Positions 1-7,998 of a stretch of DNA of 64,000 bases are shown here, in pieces. Position numbers and translations under genes: made by a program. The stretch comes from Lysobacteraceae bacterium (GTDB lineage: Bacteria; Pseudomonadota; Gammaproteobacteria; Xanthomonadales; Rhodanobacteraceae), in assembly GCA_004143945.1 (NCBI GenBank), contig SEHB01000009.1, forward strand, positions 96,757 to 160,756, given 5' to 3'. Numbering within the stretch: position 1 is the stretch's first letter; the number at the start of each line of letters is the position of its first letter. The notes beneath the pieces are model-generated. The model made no database searches and was not told the DNA's origin. It was given only the letters and a program-made list of their open reading frames with translations.

Positions 1-1
1 G

Positions 2-322
2 AATGTTTCGCATGTGAGCGACGCGCAGTTCGAGGACCAGGTCCTCAAGTCCGATGGCCCCGTGCTGGTCGACTTCTGGGCCGAATGGTGCGGCCCGTGC
101 AAGATGATCTCGCCGCTGCTCGACGACCTCGCGGCGAGCTACGGCGGCCGCCTCAAGGTGGCCAAGGTCAACATCGACCAGAATCAGAAGACCCCGCGCG
201 ACTACAACGTACGCAGCATCCCGACCCTGATGGTGTTCAAGGACGGCAAGGTGCAGGCGACCCAGATCGGCGCGGTCAGCCGCACCCAGCTCACGCAGAT
301 CATCGACAAGGCGATCGCCTGA
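2..322 (+). CDS. trxA: Thioredoxin 1 (5' end cut by window edge)
   Basis: Small cytoplasmic thiol-disulfide reductase that is recycled by thioredoxin reductase. The active site WCGPC (Cys codons at 89-91 and 98-100) and the cis-proline segment SIPTL are visible, and the length fits a TrxA lacking only its first residues. A GTG at 14 could be read as a start. However, the frame is open back to base 2 and reads NVSHVSDAQF, which matches the usual HxSD N-terminus of TrxA, so the true start is probably upstream of the window. rho follows on the same strand after about 210 bases, the conserved trxA-rho order of gammaproteobacteria. Confidence 0.95.
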   Translation, partial: NVSHVSDAQFEDQVLKSDGPVLVDFWAEWCGPCKMISPLLDDLAASYGGRLKVAKVNIDQNQKTPRDYNVRSIPTLMVFKDGKVQATQIGAVSRTQLTQIIDKAIA

Positions 323-328
323 GCGTGC

Positions 329-407
329 GGGAAGGGGGAATGGCTGAGTAGAAGCAGGGCCTGCCTCTGCTTTTCCCATTCCCCATACCCTATCCGCCAT
401 TCCCCCC
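329..407. repeat. GGGAATGG-type inverted repeat between trxA and rho
   Basis: The 5' arm at 329-343 (GGGAAGGGGGAATGG) faces a C-rich arm at about 375-407 containing CCCATTCCCC and CCATTCCCCCC. Inside lies a second hairpin, AAGCAG-loop-CTGCTT (352-372), followed by a short T-run, which could act as a weak trxA terminator. The same arm sequence occurs inside a coding region at 11081-11176, so this is a dispersed element rather than a chance hairpin. Confidence 0.6.
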
Positions 408-533
408 AAAGCTGGACGCCCGCCAGATGCGGTGCTAAGTTAATCGCGAGCGCCCGGATACCGTTTCCGCCCGCTCCTCCCTCCGATTCCACCTCTCCCT
501 CCGTACTGCAACGGCGCCCAGCGAGGATTGCCC

Positions 534-2165
534 GTGTCCGAAAACGAAACGAATGACAGCGGCCCGCCGGCCGCGGCCGAAGGCCGTCCCGAGCCACGCC
601 AGCGCGCACCGCGCGGCCAGCAGCAGCCTGCGCGTGATGCAGGGGCGGATGACGCGCATGCGCCGGAATCCGGCCAGGGCGGCGGCGATGCCGGCGATGG
701 CGGCGGCAATGGCAATGGCGGCCAGCCCAACCAGAACCAGGGTGGCCAGCAGCAAGGCCAGGGTGCGCGGCGCGGACGGCGTGACCGGCGCGGCGGCCGC
801 CACGGCGGAGGCGGCGGCAACAATCCGCAGGGCAACCGCAACGTGCCCTACGACGATGAAGAGTACGACGAGTCCAAGAACGGCGGCGGCAACGGCCCGC
901 TGATCGACCTCAACGAACTCAAGCGCAAGAACGCGGCGGACCTGCTCGCGCTGGCCGAGACGCTCGGCATCCAGGAAGGCGTCGCGCGCGCACGCAAGCA
1001 GGACATCGTGTTCCTCGTGCTGAAGGCGCATGCGCGCGCAGGCGGCGGAATCTACGGCGAAGGCGTCCTCGAGATCCTGCAGGACGGCTTCGGCTTCCTG
1101 CGCGGCTTCGATGCGTCCTACCTCGCCGGTCCCGACGACATCTACGTCAGCCCGAGCCAGATCCGTCGCTTCAACCTGCGCACCGGCGACTACATCACCG
1201 GACGCATCCGGCCGCCGAAGGAAGGCGAGCGCTACTTCGCGCTGCTCAAGGTCGACCACATCAACGGCGAACCGCCGGAAGCGTCGAAGAACAAGGTCCT
1301 GTTCGAGAACCTGACGCCGCTGTTCCCGCGCAAGTCGTTCCACCTCGAGCGCGGCAACGGCTCCTCGGAAGACATCACCGGCCGCATCCTCGACCTGGTC
1401 GCGCCGATCGGGCGCGGTCAGCGCGGCCTCATCGTGAGCCAGCCCAAGGCCGGCAAGACGATGATGCTGCAGAACGTCGCGCAGGCGATCGTGCACAACC
1501 ACCCGGATGCGCACCTGATCATCCTTCTGATCGACGAGCGTCCCGAGGAAGTCACCGAAATGCAGCGCAGCGTGCGCGCCGAGATCGTCGCCTCGACGTT
1601 CGACGAGCCCGCGGTGCGCCACGTGCAGGTCGCCGAGATGGTGATCGAACGCGCCAAGCGCCTGGTCGAGCACAAGAAGGACGTCGTGATCCTGCTCGAC
1701 TCGATCACGCGCCTCGCACGCGCGTACAACACCGTGGTGCCCTCGTCGGGCAAGGTGCTGACCGGCGGCGTCGACGCGAACGCGCTGCAGCGCCCGAAGC
1801 GCTTCTTCGGCGCCGCGCGCAACGTCGAGGAAGGCGGATCGCTGACGATCATCGCGACCGCACTGATCGACACCGGCTCGAAGATGGACGAGGTGATCTA
1901 CGAGGAGTTCAAGGGCACCGGCAACATGGAAGTGCACCTGAGCCGCCGCATCGCCGAGAAGCGCGTGTATCCCGCGATCGACATCAACCGCTCGGGCACA
2001 CGCCGCGAAGACCTGCTGATCGATCCGGACCAGCTGCAGAAGATCTGGATCCTGCGCAAGCTGCTGCACCCGATGGACGAGCTTGCGGCGATCGAGTTCA
2101 TGCTCGACAAGATGAAGAACACCAAGACCAACGACGAGTTCTTCGGGTCGATGAAGCGCGGTTGA
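534..2165 (+). CDS. rho: Transcription termination factor Rho
   Basis: Hexameric RNA-dependent ATPase that ends transcription at unstructured C-rich RNA. Residues 1 to about 120 are a low-complexity Gly/Asn/Gln/Arg/Asp extension absent from the 419-residue E. coli protein. Then come the Rho N-terminal helix bundle ([12 protein letters not shown], near 122), the RNA-binding cold-shock-like fold ([10 protein letters not shown], near 181), Walker A QPKAGKT (near 303) and Walker B VVILLD (near 384). I chose the GTG at 534 because GAGG at 523-526 is well spaced from it. A TTG at 528 would leave almost no spacing. Total 543 residues. Confidence 0.97.
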   Translation: MSENETNDSGPPAAAEGRPEPRQRAPRGQQQPARDAGADDAHAPESGQGGGDAGDGGGNGNGGQPNQNQGGQQQGQGARRGRRDRRGGRHGGGGGNNPQGNRNVPYDDEEYDESKNGGGNGPLIDLNELKRKNAADLLALAETLGIQEGVARARKQDIVFLVLKAHARAGGGIYGEGVLEILQDGFGFLRGFDASYLAGPDDIYVSPSQIRRFNLRTGDYITGRIRPPKEGERYFALLKVDHINGEPPEASKNKVLFENLTPLFPRKSFHLERGNGSSEDITGRILDLVAPIGRGQRGLIVSQPKAGKTMMLQNVAQAIVHNHPDAHLIILLIDERPEEVTEMQRSVRAEIVASTFDEPAVRHVQVAEMVIERAKRLVEHKKDVVILLDSITRLARAYNTVVPSSGKVLTGGVDANALQRPKRFFGAARNVEEGGSLTIIATALIDTGSKMDEVIYEEFKGTGNMEVHLSRRIAEKRVYPAIDINRSGTRREDLLIDPDQLQKIWILRKLLHPMDELAAIEFMLDKMKNTKTNDEFFGSMKRG

Positions 2166-2200
2166 TCGCGGCGCGCGGATTCGCGAATCCTGAACGCATG

Positions 2201-2228
2201 GGCCGGCGCAAGCCGGCCTTTGTTTTTT
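2201..2228 (+). terminator. Rho-independent terminator of rho
   Basis: Perfect stem GGCCGGC-GCAA-GCCGGCC followed by TTTGTTTTTT, 36 bases after the rho stop codon. This is the clearest intrinsic terminator in the window. Confidence 0.92.
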
Positions 2229-2290
2229 CGGGGCGGCGGATGGTCGCGCCGAGATGTCGACATGGGCACACCGGTCCCTTGTTCGAACAG

Positions 2291-2399
2291 CTCGGGACTG
2301 AAGTCCCTCCCACACAGCATCAATCCCGAAGCACCGTGGGAGGGGCTTCAGCCCCGATGCGTTTCGCTCGACGAGCTCGGGGCCGAAGTCCCTCCCACG
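2291..2399. repeat. REP/BIME cluster, GTGGGAGGG family
   Basis: Three arms in alternating orientation: a reverse arm at 2291-2313, a forward arm GTGGGAGGGGCTTCAGCCCC starting at 2336, and a reverse arm at 2372-2399. The 2336-2399 pair forms a unit of about 64 bases. Its reverse complement matches the unit at 16690-16752 nearly base for base, including the inner part with GAGCTC and GCGAAACGCATCGGGG. It lies between rho and the convergent gene that ends at 2419. Confidence 0.8.
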
Positions 2400-2418
2400 A
2401 CCAGTCTGCAGCCCGCCG

Positions 2419-3261
2419 CTAGTCGACGCTGTCGAGATCGTCGCGGTCGAAGCGCCAGTCCTCGCCCTGCTTCACCATCAGCACGCGCCCGCGGCGCTTG
2501 ATGTCGTCACGATCGGTCCCCTCCACGCGCAGCACCGCGATGTCGCCGCGCTGCATGCCCGACAGGATCTTCGCCGACACCGGCTTGCCGTCACGCAGCA
2601 TCTTGAGTCCCTCCTTGGCCGATTTCGGATCGTCGAGCGGAAGCTGCCAGGTGGCCGACTCGCCGAGCATCGCATGCAATGCCGGCAGGTCGCCCTTGGC
2701 CAGCGCCGCGAGCAGCGCGGTATACGCGCGACCCGGCGCGCCGCCGTCCGCACCGAGCCTGGTGCCCGGCGTCGCCTTCGTCACGTCGGTCGCGAAGCGC
2801 AGGTCGAAGTCGTAGGTCTTGTCGAAGAAGTCTTCGGGCTCGACCTGCACCCAGCTGCCCTCGACGCGCGCATCGCTGCGCGAGGCGAGCTTGAACACGC
2901 CCGAGCCCGAGAGGTTGAACGAAGCCGTCGGCTCGTCGTGCGAGAAGTACAGGCCGCACTCGGCCCCCTCGGCATTGATGCACACGCGCACGTAGCCGGC
3001 CGACTTCCCGCTGAGCTGCTGGTCGAGCGCGTTGCCCGCGTCGAACGCGTCGGCGACCGGCTGCGCGTCGATCGGCACGCTGGTCAGGAATACCAGTACG
3101 TTGCCCTCGCGCCCTTCGTCCTCGTCGAGGAAGGCGTAGGCGTGCGTGACCTCCATGCGCACGTCGCCGTAGCGGAAATGGCCGCCCGGCGCGGCGGCGA
3201 GCGCGGTGGTTGCCAGCGCGGACGATGCCAGCAGGGACAGCAGGACGGTACGGGTGTTCAT
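2419..3261 (-). CDS. Exported protein of unknown function
   Basis: 280-residue protein with a clear Sec signal peptide (hydrophobic LLSLLASSALATTALA, cleavage near residue 23). The mature part begins with a predicted beta-rich region (GGHFRYGDVRMEVTHAYAF). The C-terminal third resembles small NTF2/DUF4878-like modules (LLAALAKGDLPALHAML, then ending WRFDRDDLDSVD), but this similarity is weak. I do not recognise the family. The start at 3261 was chosen because a GGGGAGG ribosome-binding site precedes it and it places the signal peptide at the N-terminus. The upstream extension of the open frame is Arg/Pro-rich and unlikely to be translated. Confidence 0.8.
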   Translation of the reverse strand: MNTRTVLLSLLASSALATTALAAAPGGHFRYGDVRMEVTHAYAFLDEDEGREGNVLVFLTSVPIDAQPVADAFDAGNALDQQLSGKSAGYVRVCINAEGAECGLYFSHDEPTASFNLSGSGVFKLASRSDARVEGSWVQVEPEDFFDKTYDFDLRFATDVTKATPGTRLGADGGAPGRAYTALLAALAKGDLPALHAMLGESATWQLPLDDPKSAKEGLKMLRDGKPVSAKILSGMQRGDIAVLRVEGTDRDDIKRRGRVLMVKQGEDWRFDRDDLDSVD

Positions 3262-3411
3262 CGCGGGCCTCCCCGGCGCACCGGAATGGGCGCCTGTATC
3301 CACCCAAACGGAAAAACGCGGCGCGGCGAACACCGGACAGCGGAGCCTCGTGTCCATCGGCGCCGCTGCGGCGGCCGGACGGCGCGGACGCGGCGCGGAG
3401 GCCGGCGCGGG

Positions 3412-4419
3412 CTAGCGCGCGCGCGGCGGGGTCCAGCGCGCGAGCGCCTCGCGCGTGCGCACGCGGCCGAGCTCGATCAGCTCCGCCGCGCGGTCGAATT
3501 CGTAGAAGGCGCACGCGTTGCGCGGAATCGTCACGAGCAGGTCGGGGGGCTGCGCGGCGATCTTCAGCCGCGTGATCGTTTCCTGCACGATGTCGAGCGA
3601 GCTCGCGAACAGCTCCACCATGCCCGGTTCGCGCACCGTCGCACGCGGCTCGCGCTTGCCGACGAGGGATTCGATCAAGCCGCCGATGCGCCGCGCATAG
3701 GTCGGGCGCGCGACCTCGCCCGGCGCCGGCTTGCCGCCTTCCGGCAGCATCTCGGGCGTGGCCTGGCCGCCCGCGCCGCGGTCCTGCGCCTGCTCGCCGC
3801 AGGCCGACGCGAGCGGTTCCGCGGGCGCATTGACGTCGACCGCGATCGTCGCGTCGGTGAGGTCGCGCAGGGTCGGTGACACCGGCAGCGGGTTCAGCAG
3901 CCCGCCATCGACGAGCAGCCGGCCCTGGTAGCGATGCGGCCGGAAGATCGTCGGGATCGCGATCGAGGCGCGGATCGCGTCGAACAGCGACCCGCGCGAG
4001 AACCACACCTCGCGCTGCACGTCGAGATCGACCGCCACCGCGGTGTACGGGATCGGCAGGTCCTCGATCTCGGCGTCCCCGACGAGATCGCGCAGCACGC
4101 CGATGATGCGGTCGCCCTTGATGAAACCGCCGCCGTAGACGGTCCAGTCGACGAGTCGCAGCACGTCGAGCCGCGCCAGCGGCTGCGCCCAGTCGCGGAA
4201 CGCGCCGAGCTTGCCGGCCGCGTAGATGCCGCCGACCAGCGCACCCATCGAGCTGCCCGCGAGCGAGCGGATCGCATACCCCTGTGCCTCGAGTTCCTCG
4301 ATCACGCCGATGTGCGCATACCCGCGCGCGCCGCCGGAGCCGAGCACCAGCGAGATCGGCGTCGGTTCGCTCGCGTCGCGCGCCGCGGGCGCGCCATGCG
4401 CGAGCGTCGCGCTGTTCAT
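3412..4419 (-). CDS. Patatin-like phospholipase (RssA/NTE type)
   Basis: 335-residue alpha/beta lipid acyl hydrolase with the Ser-Asp dyad of the patatin fold. It has the oxyanion-hole loop GSGGARG (27-33), the nucleophile elbow GSSMG (Ser57) and a DGG motif carrying the catalytic Asp (VDGGLLNPLP). No signal peptide or membrane segment is evident, so it probably acts in the cytoplasm or at the inner membrane. Its ATG overlaps the stop of the upstream WYL regulator by four bases (ATGA at 4416-4419), indicating translational coupling. The physiological lipid substrate cannot be told from sequence. Confidence 0.9.
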   Translation of the reverse strand: MNSATLAHGAPAARDASEPTPISLVLGSGGARGYAHIGVIEELEAQGYAIRSLAGSSMGALVGGIYAAGKLGAFRDWAQPLARLDVLRLVDWTVYGGGFIKGDRIIGVLRDLVGDAEIEDLPIPYTAVAVDLDVQREVWFSRGSLFDAIRASIAIPTIFRPHRYQGRLLVDGGLLNPLPVSPTLRDLTDATIAVDVNAPAEPLASACGEQAQDRGAGGQATPEMLPEGGKPAPGEVARPTYARRIGGLIESLVGKREPRATVREPGMVELFASSLDIVQETITRLKIAAQPPDLLVTIPRNACAFYEFDRAAELIELGRVRTREALARWTPPRAR

Positions 4420-5399
4420 CGCTGCGCGTCCTGGTAGGTGCCGATCGCGAGCTGCAGCAGGATGCGCATTTCCTCGCGCAGCGACACCGGCGCGACGATC
4501 TCGGCATCCGGCCCGTACTTGAGCACGTCCATCAGCAGTTCGCGCGAGTTCGAATACGGCAGCTTCAGTTCGTAGCGTCCATCCGGCAGGCGCGTACCCT
4601 CCTGCTGCGAATGCCAGTGTTCGTCGGCGACCCATCGCGCCGCGTGCGGCGAGAAGCGGATCGTGGCCCACGCCTTCGGCGCACCCGAGAAGATGCCGTA
4701 GCTCGAGGCGAGGTGCGCATCGAGTTCGCTCCCTTCGCGGTCGAGCGCGGCCTCGTCCAGCAGCAGCGGCGCGCGGATGCGGTCGAGCGCGAAACTGCGC
4801 AGCGCATCGCGGCTGTGGTCCCAGGCATCGAGGTACCAGTTGTCGCGGTAGTGCGCGAGTCGCTGTGGCGAAACGATGCGATCGGTCGGCGTTTCGGTCG
4901 AGCGCGCGCGATAACCGAACTTGAGCCGCTTGCGGTTCAGCAGCGCGCCCGCGACCGTGCGGAACACGCCCTGGTCGAGCCGGCGCGAACCGCTCGCGAG
5001 CACGCGGATACGTTCGACCGGCAGCGTGCGGCCGCTCGCATGATCGGACAGCAGCCGTTCGATGCGCGCGCGGAACGGCGCGAGCGCGCCGGCCAGCACG
5101 CCGGGATCGGAGCGTCCGAGCAACTCGTTGAGTGCAAGCAAGGCCGCGAGCTCCTCGCTCGTCAGCCACAGCCCCGGCAGCTCGAAGCGCTCGGCCTCGT
5201 CGGCTGCGTAGCGGAACGTAGCCTCCTCGCCATCGCCGCTTTCGATCGGCGCGCCGAGCGCGTCGCGCAGGAACGCGATATCGCGATAGAGCGTCGCGCG
5301 CGAGCAGCCGAGCTCGTCCTTGAGGCGCGCGAACGGCACCGGATAACGCGCCGACTTCAACAGGCGATGCAGGGTGAGGATGCGTTCGTAGCGGTCCAT
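4416..5399 (-). CDS. YafY-type HTH and WYL-domain transcriptional regulator
   Basis: 327-residue regulator. The N-terminal winged helix-turn-helix (residues about 1-60: MDRYERILTLHRLLK, then CSRATLYRDIAFLRD) is of the HTH_11 type. The WYL ligand-sensing domain follows (NWYLDAWDHSRDALRSFALD), with the WCX-type C-terminal extension (TIRFSPHAARWVADEHWH). WYL proteins often respond to nucleic-acid or nucleotide signals, but the ligand here is unknown. The stop codon overlaps the patatin start, so the two proteins are made together and the regulator may control its own operon. Confidence 0.92.
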   Translation of the reverse strand: MDRYERILTLHRLLKSARYPVPFARLKDELGCSRATLYRDIAFLRDALGAPIESGDGEEATFRYAADEAERFELPGLWLTSEELAALLALNELLGRSDPGVLAGALAPFRARIERLLSDHASGRTLPVERIRVLASGSRRLDQGVFRTVAGALLNRKRLKFGYRARSTETPTDRIVSPQRLAHYRDNWYLDAWDHSRDALRSFALDRIRAPLLLDEAALDREGSELDAHLASSYGIFSGAPKAWATIRFSPHAARWVADEHWHSQQEGTRLPDGRYELKLPYSNSRELLMDVLKYGPDAEIVAPVSLREEMRILLQLAIGTYQDAQR

Positions 5400-5426
5400 C
5401 GCGCTATTGTGCCGAATCGGCGGCGC

Positions 5427-6287
5427 TCATGCCGGACGCGTCTCCTCGTCGTCGCGTGCGTCCTTGCGCGCGGCCTCGTGCTTGCGCTTCCAGTGCGCGC
5501 GAAACCCTTCGGCGCCGCCCTTGCGCCGGCCGATCCGGTCGGCGAGGCGGAGCAGCCATCCCGGCGGCTCGGCCGTGGCCGGGTCGGCCGATGGCTCCGC
5601 CGGCAGCGGATCGCCCGGCGCGCCGGCGCCGAGCTCGAACAGCGTCTTGAGGCCGACCAGCAGGTACAGCGCGCCGAGCGGCGAATCGGTCAGCGCGATC
5701 GCGAGCATCCCGAAGATGATCACGGTGTGCAGGATCACGACGCGGCCCATGCGGCGCCGCACCTGGTCCTGCAGCCAGGCGTAGCTGCGCGTGCGGATCG
5801 TCGCGAGATCGAACGCGAGTTCGATCGCGAGCATCGTGGCGATCGCGAGCGCTCCCCATGCGACCTGGGACGGCGAGAATGCCCACATCGGATCGTCCGC
5901 ATGCGTGCTCGCGAGCCCGAACACGATCATCGCGACGAACAGGCCGTGTGCGAGCGTGAACACGAAAGCACCGGTCGCGTACTCGCGCAGCAGCCCGCCG
6001 CGGACCGGCTTGCCGTTGCTGCTGACGCCGAGCTGCGCGTCGCGCCAATGCCCGCGCTTGCGCGTGAGGCGACGGTGCGTCGCGATCCGGACGCAGGTGC
6101 AGGCGGCCACCAGCAGGTTCTCGAACCAGTACAGCAGCAGCACGCTGGTCACCGACCAGCCGTAGTGCAGCACGCCCACCACCGGCACCGCGTTGACCAG
6201 CAGCACCACGATGGCCGCGGCCACGCGTGCGGCGGCACCGGTCGGCGACACCGCGGCAGGCAGTTGCGGGGATCTCGCGCGTGGCAT
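5427..6287 (-). CDS. DUF6498-type inner membrane protein
   Basis: 286-residue protein with about five or six hydrophobic segments, including VAAAIVVLLVNAVPVVGVL, FVFTLAHGLFVAMIVFGLA, WGALAIATMLAIELAFDLA and MLAIALTDSPLGALYLLVGL, plus the conserved-looking YWFENLLVA motif near residue 55. That arrangement fits the DUF6498 family, whose function is unknown. The C-terminal 60 residues are polar and charged and probably cytoplasmic. It is transcribed away from the gene starting at 6429. I see nothing that suggests a substrate. Confidence 0.75.
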   Translation of the reverse strand: MPRARSPQLPAAVSPTGAAARVAAAIVVLLVNAVPVVGVLHYGWSVTSVLLLYWFENLLVAACTCVRIATHRRLTRKRGHWRDAQLGVSSNGKPVRGGLLREYATGAFVFTLAHGLFVAMIVFGLASTHADDPMWAFSPSQVAWGALAIATMLAIELAFDLATIRTRSYAWLQDQVRRRMGRVVILHTVIIFGMLAIALTDSPLGALYLLVGLKTLFELGAGAPGDPLPAEPSADPATAEPPGWLLRLADRIGRRKGGAEGFRAHWKRKHEAARKDARDDEETRPA

Positions 6288-6428
6288 GGGCAGGCTCCGG
6301 TTCCACCAAGGTACACGGCCGGCGGCACGCGGCGGGGCCAGCTGCCGATCGCGGCGTCATGCGCGATGTCCTGAAAGGGCGCGATCGTGCGTATTCTTGC
6401 GCATTGCCCCCATCGACGAGAGTCCTCC

Positions 6429-7007
6429 ATGCGCCGCATCACGACCCTGTTCACCGGTTTCGCACTCGCCGTCTCCAGCGGCCTCGCGTTTGCTGCGCCG
6501 AAGGACGAGTTGCACGCGGCGTTCTCGAAGTTCCTGCAGGCCAAGAGCTTCCGCGCCACGATCACGGACCTCGGCAAGGGCCAGCAGATCTCGTCGATGG
6601 AGTTCCTCGCGCCGGACCGCTACCGCATGCAGGTCGCCAATGGCCCGACGCAGGTGATCGTCGGCGACGCGATGTACATGGAGATGGACGGCCAGATGAC
6701 GCGCGTGCCGGTGCCGGGCGTCTCCAGGCTGACCGCGCAGTACCGCAACGAGGCGTTCCTGCGCCAGGTCGCGGGCGGCATGACGGTGCAGGCGCTGCCG
6801 GACGATACGGTCGATGGCGAACCGGCGAAGGTCTACGCCTACACCGTGACCGAACCGGTCAAGGCCGATGCGAAGACCTGGGTCTCGATCGCGAGCGGCC
6901 TGCCGCTCCAGACCGACTCGAGCGGCCGCTTCATGGGCGTGAAGTCGAGTACGCGCGTGCGTTACAGCGGCTACGACGATCCTTCGATCCGCATCGCCTC
7001 ACCCTGA
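6429..7007 (+). CDS. LolA-like exported protein of unknown function
   Basis: 192 residues with a signal peptide (FTGFALAVSSGLAFAAPK, cleavage near residue 22). The mature domain has the layout of the LolA/outer-membrane-lipoprotein-sorting fold: AFSKFLQAKSFRATI, YRMQVANG, GEPAKVYAYTV, then PLQTDSS. It is probably periplasmic and may bind lipid or lipoprotein acyl chains, but the assignment is by pattern only. The ATG at 6429 places the signal peptide correctly and has a GAG-containing upstream site. The 3' end overlaps the convergent beta-lactamase gene by nine bases. Confidence 0.72.
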   Translation: MRRITTLFTGFALAVSSGLAFAAPKDELHAAFSKFLQAKSFRATITDLGKGQQISSMEFLAPDRYRMQVANGPTQVIVGDAMYMEMDGQMTRVPVPGVSRLTAQYRNEAFLRQVAGGMTVQALPDDTVDGEPAKVYAYTVTEPVKADAKTWVSIASGLPLQTDSSGRFMGVKSSTRVRYSGYDDPSIRIASP

Positions 7008-7862
7008 TCGACCGGCCCGCGCGGGGCGCGTTGCGGGCGCATCGCCCGGCAACGCGCCGATCCGCGCGAGCACCGACCGCGCGATCGAGATGCGCTTGGG
7101 CGCATCCTCGCGCGCACGCGGCATGTCGATCGTGAGCGCGAACAGCCAGCGGCGGCCGTCGCGTTCGAGCCAGCCGACGTACCAGCCGAAATCAGCCTGC
7201 TCCGCGCCCACCAGCGCCCAGCCGGTCTTGGCGTACAACACCCATCCCGGCGCGGCCTCGACGATCGCGATGCGCCGCACCGCTTCCTGCACGTCGGGAC
7301 GGAACGGCAGCGTGCCGGAGGCGAGGCGCCGCAGGAACCCGACCTGCTCGACCTGCGAGATGCGCAGCGCGCCATCGAGCCAGAAGCGGTCGATGCCGCC
7401 GCCGATGTCGCGGTTGCCGTAACCGACGCGGTCGAGCCAGGCCTGCATGCGCGCGGCACCGATGCGGCGCGCGACCGCCTGGTAGTACCAGACGACCGAA
7501 TGCTTCATGCCGCTCGCGAGCGTATGGTCGCGGTTCCAGTCGTCGAACGTGCGCTTCACGCCGTCCCAGCGCATCACCTCGTGCTCGTCGGCGACCGCGC
7601 CGGTCTCGAGCGCGACCAGCGCGTTGAAAAGCTTGAACGTCGACGCCGGGCTGTAGCGGCTTTCCGCGCGGGCGCGATCGAACACGTGCCAGGCTTGCGC
7701 GCGCTCGTCGAAAACGACGATGCTGCCGTTGACGCCGCGTCCGGAGAATTCGGCGCCCCACTCCGGGTGTTCGCGCCAGACATCGCCGCGCGCGGGCGCG
7801 AGCGCGGGGCAGAGGAGCAGTGCCGACAACAGGACTCGCAGCATCGGGATCGACCTCGCCAT
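6999..7862 (-). CDS. Class D (OXA-type) beta-lactamase
   Basis: Periplasmic serine beta-lactamase that hydrolyses penicillin-type antibiotics. All class D landmarks are present: STFK (Ser74-Lys77; the Lys is normally carbamylated), SVV (122-124), YGN (148-150), a Trp before WLDG, and KTG (212-214, followed by W). A signal peptide occupies about the first 26 residues. A second ATG at 7844 has the better ribosome-binding site (GCGAGG) and would give 281 residues. With no mobile element nearby it looks like a resident chromosomal gene. Substrate range and expression cannot be judged, and similarity to BlaR/MecR sensor domains should be excluded, though the length argues for the enzyme. Confidence 0.9.
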   Translation of the reverse strand: MARSIPMLRVLLSALLLCPALAPARGDVWREHPEWGAEFSGRGVNGSIVVFDERAQAWHVFDRARAESRYSPASTFKLFNALVALETGAVADEHEVMRWDGVKRTFDDWNRDHTLASGMKHSVVWYYQAVARRIGAARMQAWLDRVGYGNRDIGGGIDRFWLDGALRISQVEQVGFLRRLASGTLPFRPDVQEAVRRIAIVEAAPGWVLYAKTGWALVGAEQADFGWYVGWLERDGRRWLFALTIDMPRAREDAPKRISIARSVLARIGALPGDAPATRPARAGRSG

Positions 7863-7998
7863 TCCGTGTCGATCCGATCATGCACGCCTGCGACGGCTGA
7901 AAGAAGGCGGGATCATGGCGCGGTCGGGTTGCGAAGATGGCGCATCGGCTACCATGCACGCGATCGCCGCGACCTCTCCGGCGTCCCGACGGGTCCCC

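Noticed and set aside
435..2315. Long minus-strand open frame across rho
   Set aside because: It is antisense to a clear rho gene, the translation is rich in His/Arg/Val/Asp without domain motifs, and such frames are common in high-GC DNA.
7720..7998. Longer N-terminus for the SoeA-like protein
   Set aside because: The upstream sequence is antisense to the start of the beta-lactamase gene, has no twin-arginine motif and has no good ribosome-binding site.
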